Counted from the first letter of the stretch, positions 14,265 to 21,682 are shown. The stretch: DNA of 22,867 nt from Alphaproteobacteria bacterium (GCA_030040495.1 JASHTP010000456.1:1-22867), one strand, 5' to 3'. Translations and numbers: made by a program. The notes: a model not told the origin generated them from the sequence alone.

Positions 14265-15470
14265 ATGGCCAAGGGAATCCGGGACAAGGTCGCGATCCTC
14301 GGCATGGGCTGCTCGAAGTTCGGCGAGCGCTGGGATCGCGAGGCCGACGACCTCATCGTCGAGGCCTATGAGGAGGCGATCGCCGATGCCGGCATCGACA
14401 CCAGCCGGATCGAGGCGGCATGGTTCTCCACCGCCATCGAGGAGCAGCATGTCGGCAAGTCCGGCGTGCCGCTGGCGACGGCGCTGCGGCTACCCTACAT
14501 CCCGGTGACGCGCGTCGAGAATTATTGTGCCTCGGGCTCCGAGGCGTTCCGCGGCGCGACCTACGCGGTCGCCTCCGGCGCCTGCGACATCGCGCTCGCG
14601 CTCGGCGTCGAGAAGCTCAAGGACACCGGCTATGGCGGCCTGCCGCAGAGCGGCCGCGGCGCGCTCAACTCGATGTACTGGGCGAATCTGTCGGCGCCGG
14701 GCAGCTTCGCGCAGCTCGCCGCCGCCTACCGCGCCAAGCACGGCGTCTCGCGCGAGGACTTGAAGAAGGCGATGGCGCACATCTCGGTGAAGAGCCACGA
14801 CAATGGCAGCCGCAACCCCAAGGCGCATCTGCAGAACAAGATCACCGAGGAGACGGTGCTGAAGGCGCCGCTGGTGGCGGAGCCGCTTGGCCTCTACGAT
14901 TGCTGCGGCGTCAGCGACGGCTCGGCCTGCGCCATCGTCACCACGCCGGAGATCGCCCGGAGCCTCGGCAAGCAGGACCTCATCACCGTGAAGGCGCTGC
15001 AGCTTGCCGTGTCCAACGGCCAGGAGGCGCAGCACAATTCCTGGGACGGCAGCTACTTCGCCACGGCGCGCGCCGCGGCCAAGCGGGCCTATCAGGAGGC
15101 CGGCATCGACAAGCCGCGCGAGCAGATCTCGCTGGTCGAGGCGCATGACTGCTTCTCCATCACCGAGCTGGTGACGCTCGAGGACCTCTACATCTCGCCC
15201 GAAGGCGGCGCGGTGAAGGACGTGCTCGACGGCTTCTACGACGCCGACGGCAAGGTGCCGTGCCAGATCGACGGCGGCCTCAAATGCTTCGGCCATCCGA
15301 TCGGCGCCTCTGGCCTGCGCATGATCTACGAGATCTATCTCCAGATGCAGGGCCGCGCCGGCGCGCGCCAGCGCCGGCAGGAGCCGGTGCGCGGCCTGGT
15401 GCACAATCTCGGCGGCATGCCGCATCAGAACGTCTGCTCGATCGCGATCATCGGCAAGCACGGCTCCTGA
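14265..15470 (+). CDS. SCP-x-type thiolase (acetyl-CoA acetyltransferase family)
   Basis: A 401-aa thiolase of the sterol-carrier-protein-x/lipid-transfer type. Nucleophile C88 lies in VENYCASGSEAFRGA. H294 is in the family's EAHDCFSITE motif, and C341 and H344 are in KCFGHPIGASG. HNLGG (380-384) is the conserved C-terminal signature. All expected catalytic residues are present. The reaction is thiolytic cleavage of 3-ketoacyl-CoA (SCP-x enzymes accept 2-methyl-branched substrates) or, in PhlC-like relatives, acyl transfer using the equivalent cysteine. AAGGAGGTCTGACG, overlapping the end of the upstream HMGS-like/DUF35 gene, is its ribosome site, so equal co-expression with that partner is likely. 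There is no SCP-2 domain. Confidence 0.95.
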   Translation: MAKGIRDKVAILGMGCSKFGERWDREADDLIVEAYEEAIADAGIDTSRIEAAWFSTAIEEQHVGKSGVPLATALRLPYIPVTRVENYCASGSEAFRGATYAVASGACDIALALGVEKLKDTGYGGLPQSGRGALNSMYWANLSAPGSFAQLAAAYRAKHGVSREDLKKAMAHISVKSHDNGSRNPKAHLQNKITEETVLKAPLVAEPLGLYDCCGVSDGSACAIVTTPEIARSLGKQDLITVKALQLAVSNGQEAQHNSWDGSYFATARAAAKRAYQEAGIDKPREQISLVEAHDCFSITELVTLEDLYISPEGGAVKDVLDGFYDADGKVPCQIDGGLKCFGHPIGASGLRMIYEIYLQMQGRAGARQRRQEPVRGLVHNLGGMPHQNVCSIAIIGKHGS

Positions 15471-15488
15471 GCGGGGGCGGCGGGCACC

Positions 15489-16376
15489 ATGTTCGAAGGC
15501 TTCGCCGAGCACAATGTCGCCGTCTCCGGGGCGAAGCTCTTCTGCCGCACCGGCGGCGCCGGCCCGCCGCTGCTGCTGCTGCACGGCTATCCGCAGACGC
15601 ATGTCGCCTGGCATCGCGTCGCGCCGCGGCTGATGCGGCATTTCACCCTCGTCATCCCCGATCTCCGCGGTTACGGCCGGAGCCGCGGGCCGAAGCCGGA
15701 CCCGGAGCATCGCAACTATTCGAAGCGCGCCATGGCCCGGGACATGGCCGAGCTCATGACCGCGCTCGGCCATGAGCGCTTCCTGCTCGCCGGTCACGAT
15801 CGCGGCGCGCGCGTGGGATTCCGCCTGGCGCTCGACCAGCCGGCGCGCGTCCAGCGCTTCGCCGCCCTCGACATCATTCCGACGCTCGATGTCTGGACGC
15901 AGATGGACGCGGACAAGGCGCTTGCCAGCTATCACTGGATGTTCCTCGCGGTGCCGGCGCCGCTGCCGGAGACGCTGATCGCCGCCGATCCCGACTTCTA
16001 TATCCGGCATCTGCTCGACCGCTGGGTCGGCCGGCCCGACGCGCTCCATGAGCAGGCGGTCGCCGCCTATCTCCGGCAGTTCCACGACGCCAACACCGTC
16101 GCCGCCACCTGCGAGGATTACCGCGCCGGCGCCTCGATCGATCGCAAGGACGATGCCGAAGACCGGCGGCGCGGCGCCAAGATCGCCTGTCCCGTGCTGG
16201 TGCTGTGGGGCAGCCGCTATCTCTCGAGCCGGGCGGGCTCGCCGCTCGCAATCTGGCGGAACTGGGCGGACGATGCGCGCGAGGTGGCGCTCGATTGCGG
16301 CCATTTCGTCGCCGAGGAGGCCCCCGAGGACTGCGCCGCGGCGCTGACCGCCTTCTTCTCCGAAGCACGACCCTAG
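15489..16376 (+). CDS. Alpha/beta hydrolase resembling haloacetate/fluoroacetate dehalogenase
   Basis: A 295-aa alpha/beta hydrolase with an Asp nucleophile. It has the oxyanion HGYP (32-35), GHDRGARVGFR with D104, R105 and R108, D128 in LDIIPT, H149-W150 in YHWMFLAVPAPLPE, and H272 in DCGHFVAEE. Spacing from the nucleophile (+1, +4, +24, +45, +46) equals that of fluoroacetate dehalogenase FAcD (D110, R111, R114, D134, H155, W156), where the Args bind carboxylate and H/W form the halide pocket. I could not assign the third halide ligand (Tyr219 in FAcD). Epoxide hydrolases share the fold but lack the Arg pair. Within a beta-oxidation operon it may remove halogen or hydrolyse a short acid. The gap to the thiolase is 18 bp, and the ligase follows immediately. 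Confidence 0.92.
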   Translation: MFEGFAEHNVAVSGAKLFCRTGGAGPPLLLLHGYPQTHVAWHRVAPRLMRHFTLVIPDLRGYGRSRGPKPDPEHRNYSKRAMARDMAELMTALGHERFLLAGHDRGARVGFRLALDQPARVQRFAALDIIPTLDVWTQMDADKALASYHWMFLAVPAPLPETLIAADPDFYIRHLLDRWVGRPDALHEQAVAAYLRQFHDANTVAATCEDYRAGASIDRKDDAEDRRRGAKIACPVLVLWGSRYLSSRAGSPLAIWRNWADDAREVALDCGHFVAEEAPEDCAAALTAFFSEARP

Positions 16377-17912
16377 ATGATCGACGGCGCCGGGATCCGG
16401 CTCGGCGATCGCTTCCTGCCGCGCGAACGGCTCGCCCTCCAGGCGGCGCGGGCGGCGGGCGGGTTTGCCGCGCTCGGCCTCGGCGTTGGCGACGCCGTGG
16501 CGCTGCTCCTGCGCAACGACCTCGCCTTTTTCGAGGCGAGCCTCGGCGCCGCCCAACTCGGCGCCTATGCCGTGCCGTTCAACTGGCACGCCACGGCGCA
16601 CGAGATCGCCTACCTCCTCGCCGATTGCGGCGCGCGCGTGCTGGTCGGCCATGCCGACCTGCTGGCGGCCTTGCGCGATGCGATCCCGGCGGGCGTCACC
16701 GCGCTTGCGGTCGAGACGCCGGCCGAGCTCTGCGCCGCCCATCGCCTCGACAGGGCCGCCTGCCGACCGCAGCCCTGGATGATCGGCTGGCACGATTGGC
16801 TCGAGCGGCAGCCGGCCTGGCAGGCGGCGCCGCTGCCGGCGGCGCAAAGCATCATCTATACCTCGGGAACCACCGGGCGGGCCAAAGGCGTGCGCCGGCA
16901 GCGGCCCGATGCCGAGCAGGCCCGCCAGATCGAGGCGATGCGGCGGACGATCTACGGCGTCGTCCCCGGCTGCCGCGCGGCGCTGCCGGGCCCGCTCTAT
17001 CACAGCGCTCCCAACAGCTTCGGCCTTGCCGCGGCGCGGATTGCGGAGCTGCTGGAGCTGATGCCGCGCTTCGATCCCGAGGCGCTGCTGCGGCTCGTCG
17101 AGCGCCGGCGCATCGACACGCTGCTGATGGTGCCGACCATGTTCGTGCGGCTGCTGAAGCTGCCGGAGGCGGTGCGGCGACGCTACGATCTCTCCTCGCT
17201 CAAATTCGTCATCCACGCAGCGGCGCCTTGCCCGCCGGCGGTGAAGCGCGCCATGATCGAGTGGTGGGGGCCGGTCATCAACGAGTTCTACGGCGGCACC
17301 GAGAGCGGCGCCGTCAGCTTCTGCACCAGCGCCGAATGGCTCGCTCATCCCGGCACTGTCGGCCGCATCATCGACCAGGCGACGGTCAGAATTCTGGACG
17401 AAGCCGGGCGTCCCTGCCCGGCAGGGGTGCCGGGCGAGATCTTCATGCGTCTCGCCTACCTGCCCGAATTCACCTATCACGGCCAGGACGACCGGCGCCG
17501 CGAGATCGAGCGCGACGGGCTGATCACGCTCGGCGATGTCGGCCATGTCGACGCGGAGGGATATCTCTATCTTTGCGACCGCAAGCGCGACATGGCGATC
17601 GTCGGCGGCACCAACATCTATCCCGCCGAGATCGAGGCGGTGCTGGTCGGCATGCCGGGCGTCGGCGACTGTGCGGTCTTCGGCGTCCCCGATGCCGACT
17701 ATGGCGAGACCCTGCTGGCGCTGGTCGAGCCGCAGCCGGGCGCCGAGCTCGCGCCGGACGCGGTCGCCGACTATCTCCGCGGCTTCTTCGCCGGCTTCAA
17801 GCTGCCGCGCCGGATCGAGATCCGTCGCGATCTCCCGCGCGAAGATTCCGGCAAGATCTTCAAGCGCCGACTCCGCGCACCCTATTGGGAAGGCAGCGGG
17901 CGGTTGATCTGA
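16377..17912 (+). CDS. Acyl-CoA synthetase (AMP-dependent, ANL family)
   Basis: A 511-aa acid:CoA ligase that activates a carboxylic acid via an acyl-adenylate. The motifs are all in order: P-loop YTSGTTGRAKG (161-171), YGGTES (305-310), GDVGH with D387, hinge DRKRD (401-405), GGTNIYPAEIE (410-420) and catalytic K493 in SGKIFKR. It has no signal or membrane segment. The ATG follows the hydrolase stop codon directly (TAGATG), so translation is probably coupled. As last gene of the operon it would supply the CoA thioester for the racemase, hydratase, dehydrogenase and thiolase. The acid is unknown. A hydrophobic, possibly cyclic or branched acid would suit the neighbours (inference). Confidence 0.95.
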   Translation: MIDGAGIRLGDRFLPRERLALQAARAAGGFAALGLGVGDAVALLLRNDLAFFEASLGAAQLGAYAVPFNWHATAHEIAYLLADCGARVLVGHADLLAALRDAIPAGVTALAVETPAELCAAHRLDRAACRPQPWMIGWHDWLERQPAWQAAPLPAAQSIIYTSGTTGRAKGVRRQRPDAEQARQIEAMRRTIYGVVPGCRAALPGPLYHSAPNSFGLAAARIAELLELMPRFDPEALLRLVERRRIDTLLMVPTMFVRLLKLPEAVRRRYDLSSLKFVIHAAAPCPPAVKRAMIEWWGPVINEFYGGTESGAVSFCTSAEWLAHPGTVGRIIDQATVRILDEAGRPCPAGVPGEIFMRLAYLPEFTYHGQDDRRREIERDGLITLGDVGHVDAEGYLYLCDRKRDMAIVGGTNIYPAEIEAVLVGMPGVGDCAVFGVPDADYGETLLALVEPQPGAELAPDAVADYLRGFFAGFKLPRRIEIRRDLPREDSGKIFKRRLRAPYWEGSGRLI

Positions 17913-18242
17913 GCGACGGTCGGCCCGGATGGACGACGCGAAAAGGAATTGGTCCGCCGCGCCGAATGGCTTATCCGGGAACTGCCGGATCGACGCGCCC
18001 GCCCCTCGACTGCTCAGCGTCGAGAACCTTGGGCTAGTAGGAGACCGGGCCCCGGCAGCTTTGATGCCTCACATCCGACGTCGATTTAACCCGCCTCAGC
18101 CGCCCCGACGATCCGTTCCCGATGGTCTGAAGAGAGAGGTAGGGCCATCCACGCTGGCCGCCTCGGTCCCAGAACTCTCTTTCAATCGCAAATCAAGCCC
18201 GCCGGGTATCCCTCCCGCGACTCCTCTCGCCCCGGATACACT
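17913..18242. other. 330-bp intergenic region with weak hairpins
   Basis: This convergent gap separates the acyl-CoA operon from the DcaP-like porin. Two short stem-loops may end the operon: ATCCGG (17973-17978) with CCGGAT (17985-17990), and CTCGAC (18005-18010) with GTCGAG (18019-18024). A looser pair, AAGAGAG (18130-18136) and CTCTCTT (18175-18181), lies nearer the porin end. Base composition looks less biased than in the flanking genes. A 105-codon plus-strand frame here has no coding character. I see no gene. Confidence 0.5.
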
Positions 18243-19598
18243 CTAGAACTTGAAGACCGCCATGGTCTCCAGGCGCTGCAGCGCGCCGGTGTTGCTGATG
18301 AACGCCGTGGCCGACTGGGTCTGGCGCTGGATCCAGCTGTACTCGATACCGAGATCGACCTGTGGCACCGGGCTCCAGATCAGGTTGGCCGTGACGCCGA
18401 TGTGCCGCTTGTCGAGGCCGTTCTCCGCCGCCGCCGCCGATTCCAATCCGGCAAACGCCGCCGTATCGAGGTCGACATGCGACCAACCGGCCATCAAGTT
18501 CGACCGCAACTGGTCCGTCCACCAGTGGGTGTAGCCGGCATTGATGCCATAGGACATCGGCGCCGAGATCACGGCCGGAGTGCCAACGGTTGAGCTCACC
18601 TGCAGGCCGGCGTTGCTGCCCATGTCGCTGAGGTAGCTGCCGAGCCCGGTGCCGAGCATGACCGACCCGCGCAGCGCATCCTTGCCCCAGGTGTTCAAGT
18701 GGGCGGAAAGGCGGCCGCCCACCGTCGTGTCTTGGAAGCGGGTACCGGTCGCGAGCACATCCTGGTCGCGGACGAGCAGGACCGCCTGGACGTGGCCCCA
18801 AGGCTGATCGAGCCGGACCCTGCCGAGGAAGTCAGGCACGCGCACCCAACCGCCGCTGAGGCCCATGGCCTGCCAGGTGGCACCCGTCGCGGCGGAGAAG
18901 CCTTCGGGGTTCGGCTGCTCGATGGCGAACGCCGCGCTGAAGCCGCTGGCGCCAGCATACGTGTAACGGATCGTCGTGTGGCGGTTGCTCAGACCGTCGT
19001 TCGTGCCGATAAAGGGCGTCGTATCGACCGACTCGGCGAGCGCATCAGCGTCAAACCACAGCGACGGAGTCTGACCGGCCATCAACGGGCCCAAGCTGCC
19101 GTAGAAGTAGACGACGCGCTGGGTCCAGGAGTCGACGCCGTTCAGGTTGACGTTGAAAGTGGTCTGCTGGCCGAAGAAGTCCATCAAGGCAAAGACGTTC
19201 AACTGGCCATAGGCGGTCGGCGTGCGCGCGTCGAAGGTGAAGTTCGACTGGCGGACGTCGTTCATCAGGTCGCCATGGATCGAGTGGGCGGCCGTACCGT
19301 CGAGCGGGATGGTGGTAGGTTGGATGAACTGATTGATATCCGGCGACAGGCCGGCCGCCATGTCATAGATCGCATCCCACTTGGCCATGCCGCCGATCTT
19401 CAGCGAGGTGTTCGTGCCGGGGATCAGGAACGAGCCCGGGAACGAGCCCCCGCCCGGCGCCGCTTGCCCGGCGACCGAGCTGGTGTCGCTGCCGGGCGCC
19501 GTCTGGGCGCTGGCGGCAGTCACGCCGGCGAGCAGCGCGACGGCAGCCGTGAGGCTCCCCAGCGCAACCGCGGCGTTGAACTTGCTGATCTCTTTCAC
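18243..19598 (-). CDS. DcaP-like outer-membrane porin
   Basis: A 451-aa beta-barrel protein with a signal peptide (about residues 1-31, ending TAASA) and a low-complexity Gly/Ala/Ser linker. FLIPGTNTSLKIGGMAKWDAIYDM (about 57-80) is the start signature of DcaP-type trimeric porins. Alternating hydrophobic strands follow, and the protein ends in a C-terminal Phe (AVFKF), the BAM recognition feature. The N-terminal coiled coil of Acinetobacter DcaP is absent. DcaP channels take up dicarboxylates and similar anions; the substrate here is unknown. The start is GTG 19598: GGAGGGGG lies 7 nt upstream, whereas the earlier GTG at 19613 would overlap that site. Codon use looks less GC-biased than in neighbouring genes (judged by eye), which may mean later acquisition. 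Confidence 0.88.
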   Translation of the reverse strand: MKEISKFNAAVALGSLTAAVALLAGVTAASAQTAPGSDTSSVAGQAAPGGGSFPGSFLIPGTNTSLKIGGMAKWDAIYDMAAGLSPDINQFIQPTTIPLDGTAAHSIHGDLMNDVRQSNFTFDARTPTAYGQLNVFALMDFFGQQTTFNVNLNGVDSWTQRVVYFYGSLGPLMAGQTPSLWFDADALAESVDTTPFIGTNDGLSNRHTTIRYTYAGASGFSAAFAIEQPNPEGFSAATGATWQAMGLSGGWVRVPDFLGRVRLDQPWGHVQAVLLVRDQDVLATGTRFQDTTVGGRLSAHLNTWGKDALRGSVMLGTGLGSYLSDMGSNAGLQVSSTVGTPAVISAPMSYGINAGYTHWWTDQLRSNLMAGWSHVDLDTAAFAGLESAAAAENGLDKRHIGVTANLIWSPVPQVDLGIEYSWIQRQTQSATAFISNTGALQRLETMAVFKF

Positions 19599-19657
19599 GT
19601 TACCCCCTCCCACACAGGTTCCGGGTTTGGAGGCGGCCGGCGCTCCCGGTACACACC

Positions 19658-19686
19658 AAAGTCTGCCCGATCACCCTAAAGTCTGC
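19658..19686 (-). repeat. Two direct repeats AAAGTCTGC, 20-bp period
   Basis: Identical 9-mers at 19658-19666 and 19678-19686, about two helical turns apart, lie 60-88 bp upstream of the porin GTG at 19598. Read toward that gene they are GCAGACTTT. The same-face spacing fits binding of a dimer or of two regulator molecules. Confidence 0.45.
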
Positions 19687-19868
19687 TACGCCGTAACGCG
19701 AATACAATAAATCACGCCCGATCCTGTCACGAATTGTAGGCGCTGTGGCTTTGGCGCAACACCGGATCGGTGGCCATCCCCGTCGTTTGTGATCTGCTCC
19801 CCGACTTTCATCCGGTCCAGCCCAGAATCGTCGGTTCAGTGAAACCGGTCTCGGCGGCAGGCGCAGCA

Positions 19869-19910
19869 GGACAGAACGCGAAGCCCCCAGCGCGAGAAAG
19901 CGTCCTGTCC
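19869..19910. other. Imperfect 11-bp stem-loop in the porin intergenic region
   Basis: GGACAGAACGC (19869-19879) pairs with GCGTCCTGTCC (19900-19910) with one non-Watson-Crick position, around a 20-nt loop. It could be a terminator for a short transcript, part of a leader or small RNA, or a protein site. The sequence does not decide between these. Confidence 0.35.
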
Positions 19911-19976
19911 CGTTGCGAGCCCGATTATCGCAGGCAAGCCGCATAAGCCAATGGCGTGAGCCAACCGCAGCGCGAA

Positions 19977-19994
19977 GCACTTTAGATGCACTTT
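19977..19994 (+). promoter_or_regulatory. Tandem GCACTTT repeat with 11-bp period
   Basis: GCACTTT (19977-19983), AGAT, GCACTTT (19988-19994). Seven-base direct repeats with 11-bp spacing are the geometry bound by PhoB/OmpR-family response regulators, though the bases do not match the Pho box. It lies 129 bp upstream of the OprP/OprO-like porin. Confidence 0.4.
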
Positions 19995-20021
19995 CACATT
20001 ACCGACACATCGGTGATGCGG

Positions 20022-20038
20022 CGACGAAATATTCGTCG
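20022..20038. promoter_or_regulatory. Perfect 7-bp palindrome upstream of the second porin
   Basis: CGACGAA (20022-20028), ATA, TTCGTCG (20032-20038). This is a compact inverted repeat typical in size of a dimeric regulator site. No known consensus is recognised. Confidence 0.35.
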
Positions 20039-20122
20039 ACTAGCATCCACGCCGGGCGGCAAGGCGGGGGACCCTTGCGGCTCAGCAGGCGCGGTCCCTC
20101 GCTACCAGTCGAAGGGTGACCG

Positions 20123-21664
20123 ATGACATTCAAATACAATCTGATGGGAACGGCGCTCAGCGGCGCCGTGCTCCTGGCCGCCTATCCCGCAGCGGCGCAG
20201 ACCAGCTCGATCAGCAGCCAGATGCAGTCGCTGCAGCAGCAGATCCAGCAGCTGCAGCTGCAATTGCAGAATCTGCAGGGGCAGGTGAACGACAGCCAGG
20301 CCGCGGCGCAGAAGGCGCAGCAGGATGCGGCGCAGGCGCAGGCTCAGGCGAAGCAGGCCCAGGCGGCCCAGGCGCAGCCGGCGGCGGGCAACGCCGTGGC
20401 GACGATGTCGCCCAGCAACCGGCCCAGCATCTGCACCTCTGACGGGCAGAACTGCATCTCGCTCACCAGCCGGCTCCACCTCGATTACGGCGATTACCTC
20501 GGCGTCCATCCGCAGCAATCGACCGGGCCGCATGACCTCACCGACGGCTTCAACGCGCGGCGGGCGCGCATCGGCGTTATCGGCAAGTTCGACGGCGATT
20601 GGAACTATGCGCTGATCTATGATTTCGGCGGCTCGAGCGACGCCACGCCGGGGAGCGGCATCGAGAACGCTTACGTCACCTATAACGGCCTTCGCCCGGT
20701 CGCCATCGATCTCGGCTATCTCGACGTGCCCTTCACCCTCGACGAGGCCACGAGCTCCAACGACATCATGTTCATGGAGCGCGCCGAGATCCAGAACGTC
20801 GTCACCAATCTGGCGGCGAACGATTTCCGCTCCGCCCTCGGCGTGCGCTCGAACGACGACCGCTATTGGGCCGGCGTCTATCTCACGGGGCCACAGGCCG
20901 GGGCGCAGCATACCGGCTCGGACCAGCAGCAGCTCGGCGGCACGGCGCGCTTCACCTACCAGGCGCTGCAGGGCCCCAATTACTCGCTCCATGTCGGCGT
21001 CGATGGCGAATACGTCTTCTCGCCGCGGGCGAACGGCTCGAGCGCGACCAGCATCGCCGACACCTTGACCATGAGCGACCGGCCCGAGCTCCGCGTCGAC
21101 ACTACCTCCTTCCTCAATACCGGCGCGATCCCGGCGAAGAACGCCGGCGCCTACGGTCCCGAGGTGGCGGGCGGCTGGAACAGCCTCTTCTTCCAGGGCG
21201 AATGGTACCAGATTCTGGTCGACCAGGCGGGCCTCTCGGCGACCGCGCCGAAGCCCGAGCTCACCTTCGACGGCGGCTATGCCGAGGCGAGCTGGACCGT
21301 GACCGGCGAGTCGCGACAGTACATCCCGACCACCGGCGCCTACAGCGCCATCGTCCCGGCCCATCCGCTGTCCTTCAAGAATGGCGGCTGGGGCGCCTGG
21401 GAACTGGCGGTGCGCTACAGCTATATCAACCTCGACAACCACGACCAGCCGGGGATTTCGCCGCTGGTCACCGGCGGCGTCTTCGGCGGCCGCGCCACTG
21501 GCTACGCCTTCGGCGTCAACTGGTATCCCGTCACCAATGTCCGCTTCATGCTCAACTACATCTACGACGACGTGAACAAGATCCCGCAATCGACCGCAGG
21601 GGGCACCACCAGCGGCGGCGTCGTCGTGAACGCGATCGCTCTCCGCACCCAGATCGCCTTCTGA
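20123..21664 (+). CDS. OprP/OprO-like (phosphate-selective porin family) outer-membrane porin
   Basis: A 513-aa porin. Signal peptide 1-25 (ends YPAAAQ). Residues about 28-85 are a Gln/Ala-rich heptad coiled coil (SSQMQSLQQQIQQLQLQLQN, then an alanine-rich part), as found at the N-terminus of trimeric OprO/P-type and DcaP-type porins, where it may reach the peptidoglycan. C104 and C111 could form a small disulfide loop. The barrel begins near 114 (SRLHLDYGDYLG) with the family motif FNARRARIGVIGKFDGDWNYALIYDFG (about 142-168) and ends with terminal Phe (RTQIAF). The family favours anions such as phosphate or polyphosphate, but many members have other substrates. AGGGTGACCG precedes the ATG. 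A stem-loop follows the gene 18 nt after the stop, suggesting a single-gene transcript. Confidence 0.88.
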   Translation: MTFKYNLMGTALSGAVLLAAYPAAAQTSSISSQMQSLQQQIQQLQLQLQNLQGQVNDSQAAAQKAQQDAAQAQAQAKQAQAAQAQPAAGNAVATMSPSNRPSICTSDGQNCISLTSRLHLDYGDYLGVHPQQSTGPHDLTDGFNARRARIGVIGKFDGDWNYALIYDFGGSSDATPGSGIENAYVTYNGLRPVAIDLGYLDVPFTLDEATSSNDIMFMERAEIQNVVTNLAANDFRSALGVRSNDDRYWAGVYLTGPQAGAQHTGSDQQQLGGTARFTYQALQGPNYSLHVGVDGEYVFSPRANGSSATSIADTLTMSDRPELRVDTTSFLNTGAIPAKNAGAYGPEVAGGWNSLFFQGEWYQILVDQAGLSATAPKPELTFDGGYAEASWTVTGESRQYIPTTGAYSAIVPAHPLSFKNGGWGAWELAVRYSYINLDNHDQPGISPLVTGGVFGGRATGYAFGVNWYPVTNVRFMLNYIYDDVNKIPQSTAGGTTSGGVVVNAIALRTQIAF

Positions 21665-21682
21665 CCGGCGCGCTAAGCGCAC

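Larger units (their letters stand above)
19599..20122. promoter_or_regulatory. Divergent 524-bp control region between the two porins
   Basis: No gene is apparent. It holds several ordered signals: two direct copies of AAAGTCTGC 20 bp apart (19658-19666, 19678-19686) near the DcaP-like gene; a long imperfect hairpin (19869-19910); two direct GCACTTT copies with exact 11-bp period (19977-19983, 19988-19994); and a perfect 7-bp palindrome CGACGAA-ATA-TTCGTCG (20022-20038) about 85 bp before the second porin. An AT-rich patch at 19700-19725 is a likely promoter area. The density of repeats suggests control by more than one regulator. Confidence 0.5.

Noticed and set aside
14490..17546. Very long (1018-codon) open frame on the minus strand
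   Set aside because: It lies wholly antisense to the thiolase, hydrolase and ligase genes, which carry full catalytic motifs. Its composition (Arg/Ala/Gly/Asp-rich, no domain) is typical of a GC-rich shadow frame.
16377..17912. Fragmentation or frameshift of the acyl-CoA ligase because of its short N-terminus
   Set aside because: All ANL motifs from the P-loop to K493 are present in one frame, and the start directly after the previous stop gives a normal 511-aa length.
17929..18246. 105-codon plus-strand frame after the ligase gene
   Set aside because: It has no ribosome site or domain, its Pro/Ser/Arg-rich composition is unlike real proteins here, and it runs into the end of the porin gene.
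19726..19743. CTGTCAC-like sequence suggesting a Pho box upstream of the porins
   Set aside because: Only one half resembles CTGTCAT; the second repeat at the required 11-bp spacing keeps just TGT. Not enough to call.
20218..20395. CAG-rich repeated sequence as a possible repeat array
   Set aside because: It is in frame inside the porin gene and simply encodes the Gln/Ala coiled coil.
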